This document shows, in pieces, positions 22,946-34,857 of a DNA stretch of 64,000 bases (positions within the stretch are counted from its first letter, which is position 1; each line of letters opens with the position of its first letter). The position numbers and the translations under genes were made by a program. Below the pieces are notes generated by a model. The model was not told the origin of the DNA. It did not search any database and saw only the letters and a list, made by a program, of their open reading frames with translations. This DNA comes from Rhyzopertha dominica (taxonomy: Eukaryota; Arthropoda; Insecta; Coleoptera; Bostrichidae): the NCBI GenBank assembly GCA_025024175.1, contig QCXZ01000042.1:7333501-7397500 (forward strand), given 5' to 3'.

Positions 22946-23179
22946 AATTTAGCTTTTTCTCACACAGGCTGTATTCTAAAATTCAGAGTTTTAATACAAT
23001 TGGATGCTAAACTTTGACAACCTACTTATAAAGCATCCTAGCTGTTACCATAGCAACGAAATCAAATTTTGCTTATTAAAAAGTGTCCAGGCCAACCAGA
23101 TATACAGCATCCATAGCATCCTGTCAAAATTATTAGCTATCTGGCGTTTTAAGACAAACTATACGCATCGTATTTCATA
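22946..23179. other. no gene; RFX X-box-like site
   Basis: Contains GTTACCATAGCAAC at 23044-23057, which fits the RFX X-box consensus GTTNCC(A/N)N(G/A)GNAAC. Nothing else recognised. Confidence 0.35.
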
Positions 23180-23780
23180 GCGAAATTGTTCTAACACTGC
23201 GTCAATCACGAACCACGAACTTTGTGCAGCGGAGTCAGAAGTAGCATCTAAAACGGACGCATCAAGTACCATTCCGCAAGAAGTTGAGTGCATTTTCTAA
23301 CAAGCAGTTCTACATCGAAAATCTCATTTCGTTCCATTACGGTTTACAGAACCGTTCATTCCAGACATTTTACGATACGCCACAAAGGCTTATTGTATAT
23401 CAGCAAACATTCGGAAGACGCCACCAGTAAACTTCCTGGCTGTGTATTCCATTGATAAGTGCAATATGTCGCGGCCACTGCCATGCACACAGAGGCTCTC
23501 GTTCCCAGTTTACGCCAGACAACACAATTTTAGACCAGCGATAAGATAGCCGCTCTTCCGGTAGCATTCTCTCCGGATACTTTACAGGAATTTCNTTGAT
23601 CCAGCCAGGCCGGCATGCNGGTTATTTATACACATCTATAAGGNCGACCCCTAGCGATAAGGAAAGGATTACAGACTTGTTCGCTAGTATACTCTTTGAT
23701 ATCCGATAATGCCCAGTGGACCTGACGAGCATTCGGGTATGTGGTATTCTATTACAAAATAAGCAGTGATATAGCTTTGA
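23180..23780. promoter_or_regulatory. CpG-enriched block, candidate regulatory DNA
   Basis: Higher GC than the flanks, with GATAAGATAG and CTCCGGATACTTTACAGG-type sequence and no long open frame. Three ambiguous bases (23,595, 23,619, 23,644) lie here. Regulatory role is inferred from composition. Confidence 0.25.
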
Positions 23781-26079
23781 CGTTGTATATTATAGCGAAT
23801 TTTATATCTAAGAGAAAAAAACAAACACTGATTATTGCTGAGAGTTTTATGTAAAAAGGAGTAACAAGATATGTGCAGAAAATATTTAAATATCGGTATC
23901 TAGCTAGGATTTTATTTAACGCATTTCAAGAAATACACTGAGGCTCTATTTTTTTTAACGAACTAGCGATCTGCTAGCTTAGAATATAGGTAACTGGATG
24001 GGCCCAAATCGGCAATTATCGGTTAGTTGACAATTAAAGTTCTGTTTTAACATGATATTATTCTTTATTACAATGTTTTTAGTAGGTACAAGTAGCTGAG
24101 AACTGTAATAATGTGACAATGTTATGTTATAGATTTATTGCTAATCTGGTTAGCTTTACCACGAGCAGCAATAAATAGAAATAATACTAAAACTTCCAAC
24201 CATTCCTAGTAAGCCGAGATAACAGGAACACGAACAGATTTGAGAATACCAGTGAGTATGACGGATTATTAATTCTGTGCAACCTATATAGGAATGTACG
24301 CCTAGCAAATGTGATATATTAGTTGGAATAATATTTAATATGGCATTAAAATAGCCAAATGACAGTTCGCTAGTTACAAATATACAGGCATCTTCAATAA
24401 TATAACTGATATAAAAAATTCAATATCATTTTTAAGTAAACGTATGTTTTAACCTAATCTTATCCGTAAAAAAAACTGGCAAACCCAAGCGTCGGTTCGC
24501 TGCAGTTTTGTTTTAACCATGAAATCAAACATATTTTGATTTGATTACGAAGCTAAGAGCAAGAAAATCATAATGGGTCGCAATTACTTTTTTTAAGGAA
24601 CCCTACAAACGCTGTCTGACGGTTACAAAAATGTTATGTTATTTAAGATTACCCTTGTCCCTTTAAACATTTCAAACTTCTATCTTTCCTGCTATCGTTG
24701 TCATGGCAACTAGAAAATGAATGTTTGAACAAAATCTATAAACAGGTTCGCAAAGATTCTAGTGAGCATACCCAAGACCTATAATGTGTTACAACTTTCC
24801 AGAGACATTTGCGACTTTTTGGTAGATCATTTCAAATGCGTTCCCTAGCGGCGAAGTTATGTACTATATTCTTTACTTAAGTAGCTCTAGCCTCACTCTT
24901 ATAATGAATCAAGGGTTGCCACTGATCATTACGGCCAAAACATACCACATTCTTCCATTAATCATATTATATGTATTATATCATTTATAAAATAATTTTT
25001 TGTTATTTTATGCATAATTCTGGAAAAGTAACATGTTCGCTGCACAGATAAGTAGGTTTCTCTTTTTTTTTACTGTAAAATACATACTGAAAATATTAAT
25101 ACACATACATAAATTTTTATAGTAACTGCTAATCTGCGACGTTGTGGTAAACAGTAAAATAATTGTGTACTTGAATATCAAATATAATCAAACTAAGTTC
25201 TTTCTACTAAAAGCTTTATACGTATGATTAATGATTCCAAATTTTAATGCTTGCGTGCCATTAGTAGCGTTTGTTTTTAAATAATTATTTGATGTTACGT
25301 GTTTTACTTGACTTAACAAACAAATGGTAATAATTGACATAAGTCAAATCAGGTAACGTGAAAATCAAGTAAAGCCGAGAATCCCTAAGTAAAGGGTTGT
25401 AATGCTTTCAAAACAGAAGTATTTCATATAGGATTTTTGCAAACAGAAACGTGGTATTTAGCATATAATAAGCATGTACTACATAGAGGAATGATAATAA
25501 AATAAACGATAAATAAAAATCGAATATGAAAAAGCATTAATTATAACCAACATTATGCTTCCGGAACGTGTTTCATCGGTAAAAATTTATTCTCCTTTAC
25601 GTCACAATGAATAAAAAAATTGAATATTAATCGTATACCGGAACAGAAGGGAAAAAGAGTGACAAACAGAGAACATCAAAATGACTTCTTAATAAATTTT
25701 AAACCGCGGGAAGAGACACTGTGGATTTATTGGAATACATGTAAACCTGAACCATAATATAAAACATTTTATTATACACTAAAATTGCAAAACATCTCAA
25801 GTTCTAATGAAACGATAGAAATTAGTACCATTTGGGTGGATATATCATAATTCCCGAGTAACAAATGATTATTACTTGGATGAGAAAGNTTAATCAAAAT
25901 AAAACGATGGTTAAATCAAATCCTCTGCTTCAACTCACAAAATTAAAGAATATTTATAAAAACAGAGCTGGCAGGCTTCAATTCAACTGCTTTTTAAGTT
26001 CCTGCGCAATTTTATGAAATTTATTGCGAAATCTAAACACAATAAACAGTAACTGATAAATTCACTTNTAAGCAACGAT
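23781..26079. other. no gene recognised
   Basis: A/T-rich. Holds another X-box-like site GTTGTCATGGCAAC (24697-24710) and an imperfect inverted repeat around 25,294-25,375 (ACGTG...CTTGACTTA / TAAGTCAA...AACGTG). Ambiguous bases at 25,889 and 26,068. Confidence 0.42.
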
Positions 26080-26485
26080 CCTAACGTGTGTGGTACCTAC
26101 CACAGTCGTCGTCTCGTCCTTCCAGTGACCCGTAATGTCAATTGAATTCTAAATTAATAATCATTCACCGTGTGTGTTCCGCAATTTCCTTTAACTTCCT
26201 CATCGATTCGCGACGATACTTGGCAATAAACGTTTCATCATTACCTGTCATTTTCCAATTTTCGCAGACACATAAACACGGGCATTACAGGACGTAAATC
26301 GCGCCATACATACATAAAGAGGGGCTTTGGGATTTTATCCGCGCATACAAATCTATGAGAGCTCTAAGAATTTCCTCCCCTCGAATTCGAGATAGGGAAA
26401 ACGACGCGTTTAAAAAGGCATCTGTTCGACGAACTTGACGACTTTTGGATGGCGACACGTGCTTGAGAAGATACCACGAGGAAAA
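26080..26485. promoter_or_regulatory. candidate enhancer with palindromic Runt site
   Basis: CpG-enriched. Starts with TGTGGTACCTACCACA (26089-26104), two inverted TGTGGT Runt/Runx-type sites. Also CAATAAACG (forkhead-like), AATTAATAATCATT (homeodomain-like) and several TCGCG runs. No coding signature. The motifs are seen; the function is inferred. Confidence 0.32.
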
Positions 26486-28589
26486 AAGCGAGTTCGAAAT
26501 TGCTCTCGCATTTCTATGATAGGAAATTTGTTACTACGAATTGGTTGTATTGTTCTTTCCGATATGTTTAAATAGAAAACGTTAATTCTCCAGATTTTTC
26601 TTATTTGAAATCTTATTTACTAAACCAACTGTGACAAGGAACTTAATGTGACAGGAGATTTTAAATACTTTAATCGAATCGAAAAAGGACCCACTTATAC
26701 CATAGGTTAAATATTGTTTGTAGTTTAAAATATAAGCAAAAAAGTTGGTCGCAACTCAGTAATCATATCCATTTTGCAAGTTGGTACCACAAACACTACT
26801 TGTATAATCATCAATCAGTTTTTTTTACTAAAGCGATAAAGTGAAAAAGTGCAAATTTGCTATCAAGAGATAAATGCATTTATCAACTTGTTTCCCTAAT
26901 TTTGCTGAAACTGTGACAGAAGCAACATGAATGTTGGTGTGTTTGATAGATCGCGAATGCGTAGAGTGTACCTAACAAAACTGTTAGAAGACAACCTTAG
27001 ATGTATCGAAAAAAGTTCAACTTTTTTTAATACGACTCTGGGCTACCACAGACAACAAAGCTACTGCTTCAAATGTTCCAAAACCACAGGAACCAGAATA
27101 AGTACTGAAGTAGTTCGTACGTGAAGTATCGCGAATTTGCAGATTGCATTTAGTGGGTTTCCAGAAAACAATAACTTGTGTGGTCTTCAAGTATAGGTTG
27201 GAGCCGGGCGATGCGTGGGGTCATATATCAGTGCCAACTTTTAACCCCCAAGCTGGTGGCTAGTCATATCGTACCGAGGGTGACATGGTTTTCGTGAACC
27301 GCGTGGACAGATTTATTTTGTTAGTTGTTGTTTAAGTATTAGGACTGAAGGAATGCAGGCTAGACATTAAAATGATATATGCAAGTAGGCTAAAGTGATT
27401 TTTCTGGTACTCTGGAGTGTTCGGTTTGTGGGAACGAAAAAAATTAACGGCTTGTGTTACTGGTTTGCAATATGTTGGAGGTTTGGTGGGCATCAACAAA
27501 TAAACTATGTGGAGGGGTGATTTTTAGGGACATTAAGGAAATAGGAACACAAGAAAGGGAGTGTGCGGAGAACTGTCTTCAAGATTAGTTGACTTGGGTT
27601 TCACAGCAATTGTTACCTGCCATTTGCGTGTTTTTTTATACTTGTACTAGTTGTTGTATTTTAAATCTGTTCGGAGCCACTTGTTGATTGTGTACAACAG
27701 TTTTTTTGTGCTTTGTGAATTTGGATTCAAAGTCGCAGGTATGGTAAGCTACCTTTTCTTTATTAAGGTGTGACTGTTGTTTGTCTTAATGGTATTTCGT
27801 GTTTATTCTATAATTTTGTTTTTTTTTTATTGTACTAAGCCAGCTATTGTGAGATCCGGGTATCAATAACTGTAAAAGGGTATATTTTTTTTGACGGAAT
27901 TTCAGTAATGTTTTATTAAGCTGGATTTTTCGGAGTGTTGCATGAATTTTTGATGTGAGTTCATGAGTTGATGTAAGGGTCTATCACTAATATTTCCCCC
28001 TGCAGCTTTGTGTTCCGACGACTTTAAATGGGTCCTTGGGCACAAAGGTCACGCTCTTAGTCGCCTTTATATGGGGCCATTAATCCTGATGCAGGTTCCT
28101 ACCACACGTCGGCAAATGATACGCGAAAGGTGTTATAAAAATGCAGCTTAATTAATTTCTTAGTGTTATATTTCTCGAATGTTATTTCCTATTTTAATGC
28201 CTCATAATTGCTGACTTATTTCATTTTCATAATTCGTGTGTTAATAAATATTATGGGTGGATTTGTGTGTTTTATTTTGTCTCATATTTGCGTTGCTCTC
28301 TCCTCATATTTACGCGAGTAATAAAGAACTTTTTGGGGTCTGTACTGGTCCATCATTCTTGTCACACAACTAATACGGTTCTGCCTTGGGTAAATTGACG
28401 ATCACGTTTCCGTAATTATATTAGGTAGTTTTTTTTAGCTAAATTCATTGTTTGTGGCCACATTTTGCTTGTTCTAGGTAATCAGAGTTTATTTACTAAT
28501 TTTAACGCACGCGGCTTTTGCGTAGACCCCTTCTATGGATCATTACAGTACCCAATCTATATGTAATAGACTTCGCGAAGATTAAAGAA
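26486..28589. other. no gene; G/T-rich + strand at 27180-28130
   Basis: From about 27,180 to 28,130 the + strand is unusually G/T-rich, and a CpG patch at 27,195-27,310 starts it. CAAAGGTCACG near 28,041 resembles a nuclear-receptor half-site. A non-coding transcript is possible but nothing proves one. The 65-codon frame at 26927-27124 has no motif. Confidence 0.38.
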
Positions 28590-28905
28590 AGAATAACACC
28601 TAGAGTACCTCCTTAACCCGCCAGCATCGTAGAGGAAAACAGTTGTTTGCTGAAGGACATGTTAATTTAAATTTGTAGCAGTGAAGCAACTTTTACTAAC
28701 CCATGGATCCAGATTCTGTTTGAACCACGCTGACGGAAGAGTTCTAGAATGAGGACCCCCAGGGGAACGTTATAAAGACTCTACTGTACAAGAAAGAGTT
28801 CCTTTTGGAGGAGGGTCGATTCTGATTTGGAGTGAAATAATTTTTAATGAGCACACATCAGAAGAGGGGTCTATAGCTGCTCACAGTATCTATTATACGA
28901 AGAAG
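28590..28905 (+). pseudogene. Tc1-like transposase fragment
   Basis: Reads LTRQHRRGKQLFAEGHVNLN, then after a shift SRFCLNHADGRVLE(stop)GPPGERYK, DSTVQERVPFGGGSILIWSE and EEGSIAAHS. This is the Tc1 core from the R..R..FA..H..W block through TDESRF...DGR..VWRR.GERY to VPFGGGSVMVW. The first catalytic position reads THGSRF rather than TDESRF. The frame is almost continuous from 28,708 to 28,905 with one stop. The remaining two catalytic positions are missing. Confidence 0.75.
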
Positions 28906-31649
28906 TCGGCAGCTAAAAATGAAAAAAAATTGTTTTCTCTTAGCAAAAAACTAAAATTAGATAGACATCTGAGTAGCAGAGTTCTGATCTAACAGTAAAG
29001 TAGTAGTAGTATATATAATTTACTGTTATTTATAAAATAACATTCATTTTAGCGTAATCAATCACTTGTAAAAAGGTCACAAAGGTGGCCAAACAAGACC
29101 TGATACTTTTGAAAAAAAAAACGAAGTTACAAGTTAAACCCGAAATCCATAAACACCATAATTAATAATAACCAAGAAAAGATCTACATCAGCCTAGTAG
29201 GTTTCAAGAAATACCTAGAAATCTACCGTCTTTGCAGTGTCATAGCACTGTTAAAAATATGTTTATCTACAACAATGAATAAAAAAATACTGCAAACTAT
29301 ATCCTGTTGGTCATGCCTCATACCTAGTGCAGAGCTGAACGAGATATTTCATCATACAATAAAACTGACAGCTTTTAATTGGTTTTGTACAATTTACAAT
29401 ACCACTGCCAAATTTTAGACATATACTGCATCACTCACTGAAGAAAAACTGAAAAGCTTTTTCGTTTTTTGTAGCTTGTCCCGGAAGAAATTTCCTAACG
29501 CTTCTCTAATCTTTGGAAAAAGTTTCCACTATATGCAATTGTTGCAGGTTTCTATTTTAATGGGTGAATTACAAAAAAAAATAAACAAACAAGTAATCAC
29601 AACACTTTTACAAAAACATGATATAGCTAATTGATGACACTTTGAAGGAATAAAAAGTCTACATGGGGAACTTTGGTATTTTAATGTTTTCTTATATTTT
29701 TATGAAAACTCTCCTTGACGATTTCAAGTTTTCACTTTTCGACTGCAAATTACCAAAACATTTTCAAATGCCATTAAGAATATAAGAAAAAGAAACTGGT
29801 ATGACCACAAAAAAACTTGAGAGTTGTACTGTGTTTTATTTTAATGTACAGCATGAGAAATAAAAATTAGGTAAACTGCTGTGGAGACTAAAAGAGTGAC
29901 ACTTCAATTATAACCAAAAACCTAAATCAGGGAGACCCGTGTTCCTGGTGACATGAACGATTACGTTGCGGTTGGAAAATACTAATTGGTTTCCGGAAGG
30001 GGAGTAAGTCCCAGGATTATGTGAAATTCGTGCCTAAGGGTGTAAAGATAACGGAACTGGTCTAGAGACAACCTCAAACGGAAACAGTCTCTTCATCCCA
30101 TCTAAATTAATTGTATTTGGATCACGCAAACGTAAGCAATACGCATTTAGGAAATAACAGGGTGGGGGTCCGTTTAAATTAAACAAGACTATGTAATGTG
30201 ACGCGGTCAAACAAAGAAAATTTGTCAATACTACATTCAGATCAGTCAATCTTTACATGACACCTATTTTTTGCATTTGTTTTGGTTTTGCGGTAATATC
30301 TCCTAAACTAATCCTTCTAAGATTTTCTACTAAATGAAACCAAAACCATTTTTGCAGGTCAAATTATTACTAAAATGAAGCCTTTGTCGCATTCCGAGTT
30401 GAATACCGCCGAAATGATGTGACATAAATTAAAGGTCAGAATGAAATTTATTTATTTACGAATTTATCAAGCTTTAGTTTGAGCTCAAGTAGTTGTTGGG
30501 TAGCTTCAGCGATCACTTCAGAAGTGACAAAAACGGAAATATGAGAACATGCTTTTTTGGTTGAGTAACATCGTTTCGTGCACCAGCTGGTCTAATTAAC
30601 AGAATTTTAAGCATTCCTATTTACAAAACAATGTAACGAAATATATAGTTTCAATGATGTACCATTTTACAACAAAGTTTAACAGTATTTATAACCACTA
30701 TCTAATGATTTTATAGCAATAATAAATACCGTATTTCTCGCTACCACTGTTATTTCTACATAAAGCACAAGCGGGAAAACTCCGTTCTAGTCGATACGGA
30801 GGCAAATTACTGCAAAACTGCAACAGACGTATCGATTTCCCATTTGTCCCGCTAGGTGCATATATTTGCGTAAGAAGCGTCTACTTCTTTCTCATTACAT
30901 TTCAGTTCTCGCTGATTTTCTTTACGATCTTCACCTTGCCGTTCTGTAAATTACGACGATCAGTTCTGTTTGAAAGCTAATCATGGTGAATGTTCCTTGT
31001 TAAAGTAAATTGCAATTTTCAATTATTCATGGTTTGGCACAAATACATATGAAAAAGCAATAAACAAGGAAGGTAGGGCAGATGAAGGCCGCAGGTTTAG
31101 AGTCCTTTCTTTCGACGTCTGTTAAACGTGTCCTTTAAAATGTAATTGGCCAAGTTGAAGCGCATTTTATTGTTACCCAACACCGTCAGAAAATCAAACG
31201 CCTTGAAACTTTAAAACGTATTTCAAAAATTAATTAAATTCCATGTAGCTAATCGTTTAGCAAAAATTTGTTTAATAAGTTGACATCAATATGGCATTAT
31301 CCTATTTGATGTAAGTGTATACATACTTCTAATTCAGCAAATAACTAAAGAGATTGTCACGAAGCGACGGGCAAGTACTTTTCGTAAGAATGGTCCACTA
31401 TCAGTCTACCTAATGCTAATGTTTCTATGTTAGACAAAACTTTCAGAAGCTAACCCTCTCTTGCCACCTATCCAGTTATCTCACTCAATGAACCGTAAAA
31501 AAATGTTCAAGTTTTCTTAGAAAAAGCTTCAAAAGAAAGCGTTTACAAACATTTTATATCGATTACTGGACGACCCATAATCCCAACCATTCAAGCCTGA
31601 ACATAAACTTACTCGCAGGTTTTGAACTGATTAGCCCGTTTTCTGGGAT
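28906..31649. other. no gene; two CpG-enriched patches
   Basis: Mostly A/T-rich. 29,930-30,250 and 30,740-31,000 are richer in CpG (GGGAAAACTCCGTTCTAGTC, CAATACGCATTTAGG) and may be conserved non-coding blocks. No gene or transposon recognised. Confidence 0.4.
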
Positions 31650-32122
31650 AAATGACCTCTCTAAGTATAATTTTCGTAAGGCACTATATGAAAATTTGGT
31701 AAATGTCGTTTAAACACCAATGCTCGGTAGGGCTGATGTTGAATCTGCAAGTTCTTACTTCTATAAAGTTCTTCTCCAGTTGTTAGATAAGTTTGTGCCC
31801 AAATATAAACCCACTTCCAAGTCTAACTCTTACCTAGTGTGGTTTACAAAATCCGTCATTACAAAAACTAGAGAGAGCTACAAAAAAAAAACCCAAAAGC
31901 ATGTGCCATTTGAAAATTACGATTAGACAAAAAAATCAGACATGAATATAAGTTTTTTTATTGGAATGGCAGAGAACTCTTTACAGAGTGATCGCAAAAG
32001 GTCTTGGAAACTTGTCAGTCAAAAGAATAAAGCAACCAGTGTTTGCAGGTTCTATGGTATATGAAAACAATACGCTAAATAATCAGCAAGACATTGTCAA
32101 TGCATCGTTTTGAACATGTATT
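31650..32122 (+). pseudogene. LINE linker/RT start, left part of a split element
   Basis: Jockey-like LINE sequence between endonuclease and RT. YNFRKALYENLVNVV (stop) TPMLGRADVESASSYFYKVL, LLDKFVPKYKPTSKSNSYLV WFTKS matches the ..V..FY..L..L.D.FVP......WF. block. After a shift: MAENSLQSDRKRSWKLVSQK, GSMVYENNTLNNQQDIVNAS, matching the ..I..NPK.FWSFV..K... segment and the DIVNAFA.YF end. It is cut at 32,122 by the Tc1 palindrome and continues at 33,790. Confidence 0.82.
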
Positions 32123-32404
32123 TACAGTAATCGGACACTGAGTGAATTTTTTTTGAACGTCGGATAACTCGTGAATGAAGTTACCAATTGACACGGGGTT
32201 TTTTGCTGTCTAATTCTTATTTTCTTGTTAACATTTCCAATAAATATAGCTGAGATTGTTTCACTGTATGAAAAGTTATGGTATCGCGTTTCAATGCATA
32301 TCAAAATCTAACCGTGCAAAAAAAACGGACACTTTGGTAAAACACAAAATTTATTTATAGATCCACAAAATTAACATTTATCTGACAGAACTATGGATCA
32401 ATAT

Positions 32405-32935
32405 TTAGTCGCATAACCCTTTACAGCAATCACACAGCACAGCGGAGTCGACCAAACTGATAATTTTCTTAAGAGGAATTGTCCTCTATTTCGCTTCCAG
32501 CGCTGCCATCAAGTCGTCCGCTTTCTTAAATTTTCGGACGCGGACGCGTCTTCCTAGCTCTTCCCACAAGTGCTCGATCGGATTGAGGTCCGGCGACTGT
32601 GCTGGGCACTGCACATTTTCTCGGTGGCGTGCGGAAGCATAATCTCTTCCAATATCAAACGATATTGGTTGGCGTTCATCTTGCCGTCCACACGTCTCAG
32701 CAGACCGACCAAGTCACCACTGAAGCGGCCTGAAAAATACACTATAGCATACTTCACATTTTCAGAATTCTCTAGAGAAGATTACCCCAAATCATTACGT
32801 TTCTACCACCGTGTATAATAGTGGGGACTTGATAAGGGTGGTCGAAGCATTTTCCGTCCGGCCGGCGCACGAACCGAATGCCGCCCGAAGATACCAAATT
32901 AAATTTACTTTCATGCGACCACAAGAATTCGACCG
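32405..32935 (-). pseudogene. Tc1 transposase, left-arm copy
   Basis: From 32,935 leftward: VEFLWSHESKFNLVSSGGIR (first catalytic Asp of SDESKF changed to His), FVRRPDGKCFDHPYQVPTII, HGGRNVMIWG, then KYAIVYFSGRFSGDLVGLL and VDGKMNANQYRLILEEIMLP followed by HATEKM. There the reading jumps to CPAQSPDLNPIEHLWEELGR (in the shifted frame), RVRVRKFKKADDLMAALEA and a C-terminus ending at the stop at 32,405. The whole QQD..P.H segment with the second catalytic Asp is missing. The same segment is missing at the same place in the right arm. Confidence 0.85.
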
Positions 32936-32954
32936 TCCGAGCCGTTTCGAAAAT

Positions 32955-33483
32955 CTTGTAGTCGGATGTGAGTAAGTTTTATTTGGTATCTTCGGACGGC
33001 ATTCGGTACGTGCGCCGGCCGGTCGGAAAACGCTTCGAATACCGTTATAAAGTCTCCACTATCAAGCGCGGTGGTGGAAACGTAATGATTCGATAGTAAT
33101 CTTTACTAAAAATTTCTGAGAGTGTGAACTATGCTATAGTGTATCTTCCAGGCTGCTTCAGCCTTGGTCGGTCCGCTGTGACGTGTGGACGGCAAGATGA
33201 ACGCCAACCAATATCGGAAGATATTGGAAGAGTTTATGCTTCCGCACGCCACCAAAAAAAATGTGCAGTGCCCAGCACAGTTGCCGGACCTCAATCCAAT
33301 CGAGCACTTATGGCAAGAGCTTGAAAAGCGCGTCCGCGTTTGAAAATTTAAGAGAGCGGACGACTTCATGGCAGCGCTGAAGGCGGAATAGAAGAAAATT
33401 CGCCTCAAGAAAATCATCAGTTTGGTCGACTCCGTGCCGTCCCGTTGTGCTGCTGTGATTGCCGTAAAGAGTTTTGGGACTAA
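32955..33483 (+). pseudogene. Tc1 transposase, right-arm copy
   Basis: Reads SDVSKFYLVSSDGIRYVRRP (first catalytic Asp kept in SDVSKF), VGKRFEYRYKVSTIKRGGGN VMI, then VDGKMNANQYRKILEEFMLP in a shifted frame. HATKKN joins directly to VQCPAQLPDLNPIEHLWQEL, EKRVRV(stop)KFKRADDFMA and IISLVDSVPSRCAAVIAVKS up to the stop at 33,481. No N-terminal HTH, and no second catalytic Asp because of the internal deletion near 33,244-33,270. Third catalytic Glu present in PIEHLW. Confidence 0.85.
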
Positions 33484-33789
33484 ATATTAATCCATAGTTG
33501 TGCCGGATAAAGTTAATTTTGTGGTTCTTTAAATAAATTTTATGTTTTACTATAAATTTGTGAAAGTGTCCGGTTTTTTTTTGCTCGGTTAGATTTTGAT
33601 ATGCATTGAAACCTGATACCATAACTTTTCATATACTGAAACAATCTCAACGATATTTATTGGAAACGTCAACAAGAAAATGAGAATCAAACAGTAAAAA
33701 ACCCCGTGTCAATTGGTAACTTCATTCACGAGTTATCGACGTTCAAAAAAATTTCACTCAGTGTCCGATTTTTTTTGCACGCTACTGTA

Positions 33790-34075
33790 GGTATGATGAG
33801 GCCCATAATGCCTATGTTAACCAATGCTGTGATAATAAGAATATCTGTAAATTTTGTGATAAAAAAGGTTGTGCATCTCTAAGTGTTAAATATGCAATAA
33901 CTTTCAGGTTCTCCACTTTTTCACTATCGACACCTGTAGTATTGTGAAAGCTATAAAGAAGGTCAAGTCTAATTACATTTGTGGTCCTGACAACATACCT
34001 TTTCCTCCCTCTCTCTATGCCATTTTATTTAACCTAATGCTGTCCACGCCAGTTTATCCATCAAAGTACGTTTAT
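33790..34075 (+). pseudogene. LINE RT, right part of the split element
   Basis: Continuation of the LINE cut at 32,122: YDEAHNAYVNQCCDNKNICK, then after shifts VKAIKKVKSNYICGPDNIP (the S...GPD.IP RT block) and ILFNLMLSTPVYPSK (the IFN.SL....YP..W block). It fades near 34,075, before the KSGD motif. Same strand and expected order as the left part, which shows that the palindrome inserted into an existing LINE. Confidence 0.8.
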
Positions 34076-34189
34076 TTGCGAGCTGTGTTTTTGTGTGCAG
34101 GAATTTTGACATGGCCCTCGTATTAAAAGTTATATATTCGCATCTATTGTTCCTAAAACCGCCCCACCGTTATCCAGAATATACTCAGC

Positions 34190-34520
34190 GACTCTGAAAG
34201 AATGCGGTCAATTATTACTCCGCGAATACCTCATCGGCTTAAAAAACCGCATTGTTTGTCGAAAACGTGTCCGAAATCGTCTTCCATAAATGGCAGTGCG
34301 TTTCTACGGCGATGTCTGGGAAATGCAGATAGCGAGGCATCTTTGAATCTGCCGCTGATCTAACAGGCCGAAATAGAGAACGCCGCGAAATTGCTTGACA
34401 GGCGTCTATCAGTAAATCAGTGCAATTAGTTCCGAAGGTAGTGTGCCTTGTATGTAATGACGCGTTATTATGTTCGTACGCTGTGGCCGTTCGTGTCTGC
34501 ATGCAAATGATGTAGCTTAA
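34190..34520. promoter_or_regulatory. CpG-enriched block, candidate regulatory DNA
   Basis: CpG-rich compared with the flanks (GAACGCCGCGAAATTGC, TCAGTGCAATTAGTTCCG). The minus frame 34239-34502 has no motif. Regulatory role is inferred. Confidence 0.25.
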
Positions 34521-34857
34521 ACGAGAACTGTTTCGTTTATTTTTACGTAGGCGGCTGTGTAAGTAAGCTGCTTATTGGATATTTACTGGAACTACACTTC
34601 TAACATACCGTATGTTACAACTTCTCTCGATATTCCAATTTTGCCAGCAGTAACGATCTCGAAAAGGTTTTAATACATAACCGAAATATTAGCTACATGA
34701 AGGTGAAGATGAAGATACAATAAATATTAACTTTGGACTGATATTCGCAAGTTCAACGACAAAATAATAATAATTTCTATACTAGCTGGTGTGTAGAGGA
34801 CTGTATGACTTTCCATGGAATTGTGGACAATTACACAAATTTATGGAAATTGTGTTA

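Larger units (their letters stand above)
32125..33787. mobile_element. head-to-head palindromic Tc1-like element in a LINE
   Basis: A 1,663-bp element flanked by TA on both sides (32123-32124, 33788-33789), the Tc1 target duplication. The two arms (about 32125-32938 and 32939-33787) are inverted copies of each other across their whole length: outer TIR with TCGGACACTGAGTGAA, a shared UTR with ACCAATTGACACGGGG, and the 3' two thirds of a transposase gene. The right tip is CAGTAGCGTGCAAAAAAA followed by TCGGACAC (reverse strand). The left tip has lost 13 bases after CAGTA. Each arm is the same half of one parent element, so neither has a transposase N-terminus. The element interrupts a jockey-like LINE that reads on both sides. 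Arms differ by point changes and small indels. Confidence 0.92.
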
